In this document: one piece after another, positions 43,902 through 46,455 of the stretch | Numbering within the stretch: the stretch's first letter is position 1 | Layout: every line of letters begins with the position of its first letter | NCBI GenBank assembly: GCA_013314755.1 | Contig: JABUFA010000029.1 | Coordinates: forward strand, 1-46,455 | From: Chthonomonadia bacterium | GTDB lineage: Bacteria; Armatimonadota; HRBIN16 | Length of the DNA: 46,455 nt | Direction of reading: 5' to 3' | Notes under the pieces: model-generated | What the model was told of the DNA's origin: nothing | The model's database searches: none | What the model saw: only the letters and a program-made list of their open reading frames with translations | Made by a program: the position numbers and the translations under genes

Positions 43902-44859
43902 GCGGATTTCCTCCCCCCGTCCCACCGCGTGGCGTCAGTACGGGCGCGAGATGAGCGTGGGGGTCTTTTTGCTCTTACTGCTGGCGTATTTCGGCACAAC
44001 GCCCGGCTTTCTGCAGGCGAGTAACCTGCGCGATATCCTCATTAACGCCGCGCCGCTGACCATTGCCGCGTGCGGGATGAGCATGGTCATCATCGCAGGC
44101 ATGATCGACATCTCCGCTGGCTCTGTACTGGCGGTGTGCGCGGTGGTGGCGGGGTTAACGGCAAAGTCGGGAGCGCCGCTTGCGCTGATTGTGTTGTTGC
44201 CGATGCTGGCAGGTGCAGCCATTGGCGCGGTGAATGGCTGGCTGGTGGCTTACCTGCGCATCCCCGCGATTATCGTCACGCTGGGCATGATGAGCGTCCT
44301 GCGAGGAGGAATCATCTGGTATACACGCGGCGAGTGGATTGGCAACCTGCCCCCTTCCTTCTCGGCGGTCGGGCGCGGCGAGGTAGGCGGCATTCCTGTG
44401 CCCGTCTTGCTTGCCATGGGGGTCGTACTACTGACCGCGCTTCTTTTGGCTCGCACGCCGCTGGGACGTCACATCTACGCCGTCGGGGGCAATCCTGTCG
44501 CCGCGGGACGGATGGGCATCTCCGTGCGCCGCGTGCTGTGGCTGGTGTTCGTGCTTCACGGTGCCCTGCTGGGTCTGTCTGCGCTGGTGTATGCCTCGCG
44601 ATTCAGCGTTATCCAGAGCAACGCCGGCGCGGGGTTCGAACTGCTCGCCATCAGCGCGGTGGTGGTGGGAGGAGTCAACATCTTCGGCGGGCAGGGAACC
44701 GTGTGGGGCAGTGCGGTCGGCGCTCTGCTCCTGCAGGTCATCAGCACGGGGCTGATTTTCCGCCGCGTTTCGGAGTACTGGGCGCCGAGCGTGCAGGGTG
44801 CGCTGGTACTGCTGGCGGTGGTGGCAGATGCTCTGCGCACGCGGAGGTTAGGGCGATGA
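43891..44859 (+). CDS. ABC sugar importer permease (RbsC/LsrC type)
   Basis: 322 residues with about ten hydrophobic helices. GMSMVIIAGMIDISAGSVLAV near residue 65 and LGMMSVLRGGIIW are the signature segments of the ribose/xylose-type permease family, and AISAVVVGGVNIFGGQGTVWG is the C-terminal coupling region. It overlaps the binding-protein gene by 11 bases and the second permease by 4. A heterodimer of the two permeases is the expected membrane core, as in LsrC-LsrD. Confidence 0.92.
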   Translation: MTSERISSPRPTAWRQYGREMSVGVFLLLLLAYFGTTPGFLQASNLRDILINAAPLTIAACGMSMVIIAGMIDISAGSVLAVCAVVAGLTAKSGAPLALIVLLPMLAGAAIGAVNGWLVAYLRIPAIIVTLGMMSVLRGGIIWYTRGEWIGNLPPSFSAVGRGEVGGIPVPVLLAMGVVLLTALLLARTPLGRHIYAVGGNPVAAGRMGISVRRVLWLVFVLHGALLGLSALVYASRFSVIQSNAGAGFELLAISAVVVGGVNIFGGQGTVWGSAVGALLLQVISTGLIFRRVSEYWAPSVQGALVLLAVVADALRTRRLGR

Positions 44860-45794
44860 GGGTGCGGTTGCCCCGTCGGGAAGCGGTGCTGTTGATTCTA
44901 CTGGCTGTCGAAATGGCGGCGATGCAATCGCTCTCTCCCCTCTTCCTCACCGCAGATAACCTGATAGAGGTGGTTCGCCAGTCCGCCGAGATTGGTCTGA
45001 TTGCCCTGGCGATGACGCTGGTTATCATCACCGCAGGGATAGACCTCTCGGTTGGTTCAGTCGTGGGTTTAAGCATTATGGTGATGGGCATGTTGTGGGA
45101 AGATGCAGGACTGCCCATTGCCGTCTCCGCCCTGCTGGCGTTGCTGGCGGGAACGCTGTGCGGGGTGTTCAACGGGGCGCTGATTACCGCCGTCGGCATT
45201 CCTCCGCTGATTGTGACGCTGGCGACGATGGCAGGCTTTCGTGGCATCGCGCTGGGCATGAGTCAGGCGCGTTCCATCCGAAACTTCCCGGAAGGCTTCC
45301 TCTGGCTCGGTCAGGGCTATGTGCTGGGCATCCCGGTGCAGGTGTGGGTGCTGGCGGTGTGCGCTCTGCTGTTCCATATAGCTCTCACGCGCACCGCGTG
45401 GGGGCGGTCGGTTTTCAGCATCGGCGCGAACGAGCCCGCCGCGCGGCTGTCGGGGATTGCCGTCAACCGCTTGAAGCGACAGGTATATGCGTTGTCCGGC
45501 TTCATGAGCGCGCTGTCGGCGGTGGTCTATGCCGCGCATGTCTCCGTCGCCAAGCCCGACGCCGGGCTGGGGTTCGAACTCACGGCAATCACCGCGGTGG
45601 TGCTGGGTGGAACCGCCGTCTCCGGCGGCGAGGGCGGCGTGCTGGGCACACTGATTGCCCTGTTGATGGTGGGCTTCCTGCGCAGTGGACTCACGCTGGC
45701 GCGTGTGCCCTCCGAAGCGCAGGACATGATGGTGGGACTGCTTCTTATCCTCGTGGTGGCGATCGACCGCTGGAGCCGCAAGGAGAAGGGGTAA
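44856..45794 (+). CDS. ABC sugar importer permease (LsrD/RbsC type)
   Basis: 312 residues, a paralogue of the preceding permease. IALAMTLVIITAGIDLSVGSVVGL and LIVTLATMAGFRGIAL match the family, as does AITAVVLGGTAVSGGEGGVLGT. ATG 44856 overlaps the previous stop (ATGA) and has GGAGG 9 bases upstream. A much longer open frame starts at 44070 but lies out of frame within the first permease and is rejected. The ATPase (RbsA/LsrA) is not found downstream within the window. Confidence 0.92.
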   Translation: MRVRLPRREAVLLILLAVEMAAMQSLSPLFLTADNLIEVVRQSAEIGLIALAMTLVIITAGIDLSVGSVVGLSIMVMGMLWEDAGLPIAVSALLALLAGTLCGVFNGALITAVGIPPLIVTLATMAGFRGIALGMSQARSIRNFPEGFLWLGQGYVLGIPVQVWVLAVCALLFHIALTRTAWGRSVFSIGANEPAARLSGIAVNRLKRQVYALSGFMSALSAVVYAAHVSVAKPDAGLGFELTAITAVVLGGTAVSGGEGGVLGTLIALLMVGFLRSGLTLARVPSEAQDMMVGLLLILVVAIDRWSRKEKG

Positions 45795-45807
45795 GACCTC
45801 TTTGGAG

Positions 45808-46191
45808 TGCTGAAGCTTGCTTCAGCAGACCGTTAACCTGCGTCCTTTTGGAGTGTTGAAGCTACTTCAGCAAACTCCCTAACCTGCGTCAGCAGGTTTC
45901 GTTCTGTGTAGCCTGCGATTTCTAATCGCAAGGTTGGCATAAAACGGAGGAATACAACCCTGCAACTGAAAGTTGCGGGCTACCCTTAACAAAGCCTCCT
46001 TCGGAGGCTGAGTCTGATGCTGAAGCATGGCTTCAGCACTCCACATGAACCTGCGTCAGCAGGTTTTGTTTTGGGTTGCCTGCGATTTCCAATCGCAAGG
46101 ACACTCTCTCCTGTGCTGAAGCATGGCTTCAACACTCTATAAACCTGCTTTAGCAGGTTTCGTTCTGTGTAGCCTCCGATTTCCAATCACA
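45808..46191. repeat. Array of hairpin repeats in an intergenic region
   Basis: No gene is supported between 45795 and 46294. The region is filled with short perfect inverted repeats in a recurring order: a TGCTGAAGC/GCTTCAGCA type (45808-45827, 45854-45872, 46018-46038, 46114-46134), an AACCTGC/GCAGGTT type (45881-45898, 46048-46065, 46141-46160) and a TGCGATT/AATCGCA type (45914-45930, 46081-46097, and a decayed copy near 46175-46191). Linker words such as TCTGTGTAGCCT recur too. A GCAACT/AGTTGC hairpin (45962-45976) and an AGCCTCC/GGAGGCT hairpin (45993-46009) interrupt the pattern. The unit is about 100-170 bases long and occurs roughly three times. Confidence 0.85.
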
Positions 46192-46234
46192 AGGGCACTC
46201 TCCTCATCCAGCACGCCGACCTCCGCACAACCTC

Positions 46235-46263
46235 TTGACATGTTTTTGTGGTTACCTTATAAT
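46235..46263 (+). promoter_or_regulatory. Perfect consensus sigma70 promoter
   Basis: TTGACA (46235-46240), exactly 17 bases, and TATAAT (46258-46263). A small inverted repeat ACACA-C-TGTGT (46268-46278) follows at the expected transcription start and could be an operator. Confidence 0.85.
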
Positions 46264-46294
46264 GGTCACACACTGTGTAGCAGAGGGAACAACC

Positions 46295-46455
46295 GTGTGC
46301 AGAGTAGCGCTGTTTTGCCAGGATGCACCCCTTCTTCAGAAACTGCGCAGTTGTCTGGAGAAAGAAGGCTTTACCGTGTGCATACATCCCTGCCAGGCGG
46401 AAGCGGCGGCAGTGGTCGATTCGCCCTTGACTCCCGCGCAGGTGGAGGTGTTGCA
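46295..46455 (+). CDS. Start of a regulator-like gene (cut by window edge)
   Basis: GTG 46295 follows GAGGG and opens a frame that runs off the window. The visible ~53 residues (MCRVALFCQDAPLLQKLRSC..., EKEGFTVCIHP) have the look of a CheY-like receiver start: a first strand, a possible acidic residue (QDAP), then an amphipathic helix and the second strand. This is too short to be sure. A consensus promoter immediately upstream suggests strong expression. Confidence 0.6.
   Translation, partial: MCRVALFCQDAPLLQKLRSCLEKEGFTVCIHPCQAEAAAVVDSPLTPAQVEVL

Noticed and set aside
42441-43925. 494-codon minus-strand frame over the binding-protein gene
   Set aside because: It is opposite a clear lipoprotein gene, rich in His and Arg, and has no family signature.
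44070-44855. Long frame upstream of and in phase with the second permease
   Set aside because: It lies out of frame within the first permease gene, is rich in Arg/Gly/Cys and has no membrane pattern; the true start is ATG 44856.
45986-46186. 66-codon minus-strand frame in the repeat array
   Set aside because: Its sequence merely translates the hairpin modules twice (VLKPCFS repeated); not a credible gene.
45808-46191. Possible CRISPR array
   Set aside because: The repeats are palindromic modules with variable spacing and similar linkers; there are no constant repeats with unique spacers and no cas genes.

Overview
The window is a dense bacterial chromosome segment of moderately high GC. Genes sit on both strands in short operons, often with stop/start overlaps, and several start with TTG or GTG behind good Shine-Dalgarno sites. 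Nothing in it is plasmid- or phage-like. The mix of Gfo/Idh dehydrogenases, a UroD-like protein, large glycoside hydrolases, a DUF6785-type membrane protein, a Uma2 remnant, copper-amine-oxidase-stalk/LysM proteins and hairpin-rich intergenic repeats suggests an Armatimonadota (Armatimonadetes) bacterium, perhaps thermophilic. That assignment is an inference from gene content, not a phylogenetic result.

Layout. 1-9.2 kb: a truncated gene at the edge, an ABC exporter with a structured leader, a UroD-family protein, aspS, a candidate structured RNA antisense to the aspS end, a Gfo/Idh dehydrogenase, and an overlapping trio (GT2 glycosyltransferase, SAM methyltransferase, metallophosphoesterase). 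9.2-20.3 kb, mostly minus strand: a cytidylate-kinase-like protein, a 1460-residue secreted glycoside hydrolase, pckA, and an operon reading ABC ATPase, ABC-2 permease, prmA, rsmE. 20.5-24.8 kb, plus strand: Gfo/Idh dehydrogenase, a GH43-like propeller, a truncated Uma2 gene and groES-groEL under a perfect CIRCE element. 24.9-29 kb: a GT-C glycosyltransferase and a DUF6785-type membrane protein diverge from a shared palindrome. 29-34.7 kb: envelope proteins (LysM plus stalk domain, LysM-SH3-NlpC/P60), an FmdB zinc ribbon, a small zinc-ribbon protein, a primary-type sigma factor, and an SPFH protein coupled to an Arc-like DNA-binding protein. 35-42 kb: a DUF5060 glycosidase, rnpB (RNase P RNA), a PD40 propeller, an unknown protein and glycolate-oxidase-type glcE-glcF. 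42-46.4 kb: two small genes behind an AT-rich promoter, a sugar-type ABC importer with binding protein and two permeases but no ATPase, an array of hairpin repeats, and the start of a regulator-like gene with a consensus promoter.

Functionally the region mixes housekeeping (aspS, rnpB, groESL, sigma factor, prmA, rsmE, pckA) with carbohydrate scavenging (two large glycosidases, a GH43-like protein, two Gfo/Idh enzymes, a sugar importer, glycolate oxidation) and envelope building. The less explained parts are RNA- and DNA-level: the 5297-5535 RNA, the 12-bp leader hairpin before the ABC exporter, several palindromes placed on promoters, and the multi-hairpin array at 45808-46191, which has a related single copy at 34818-34867.
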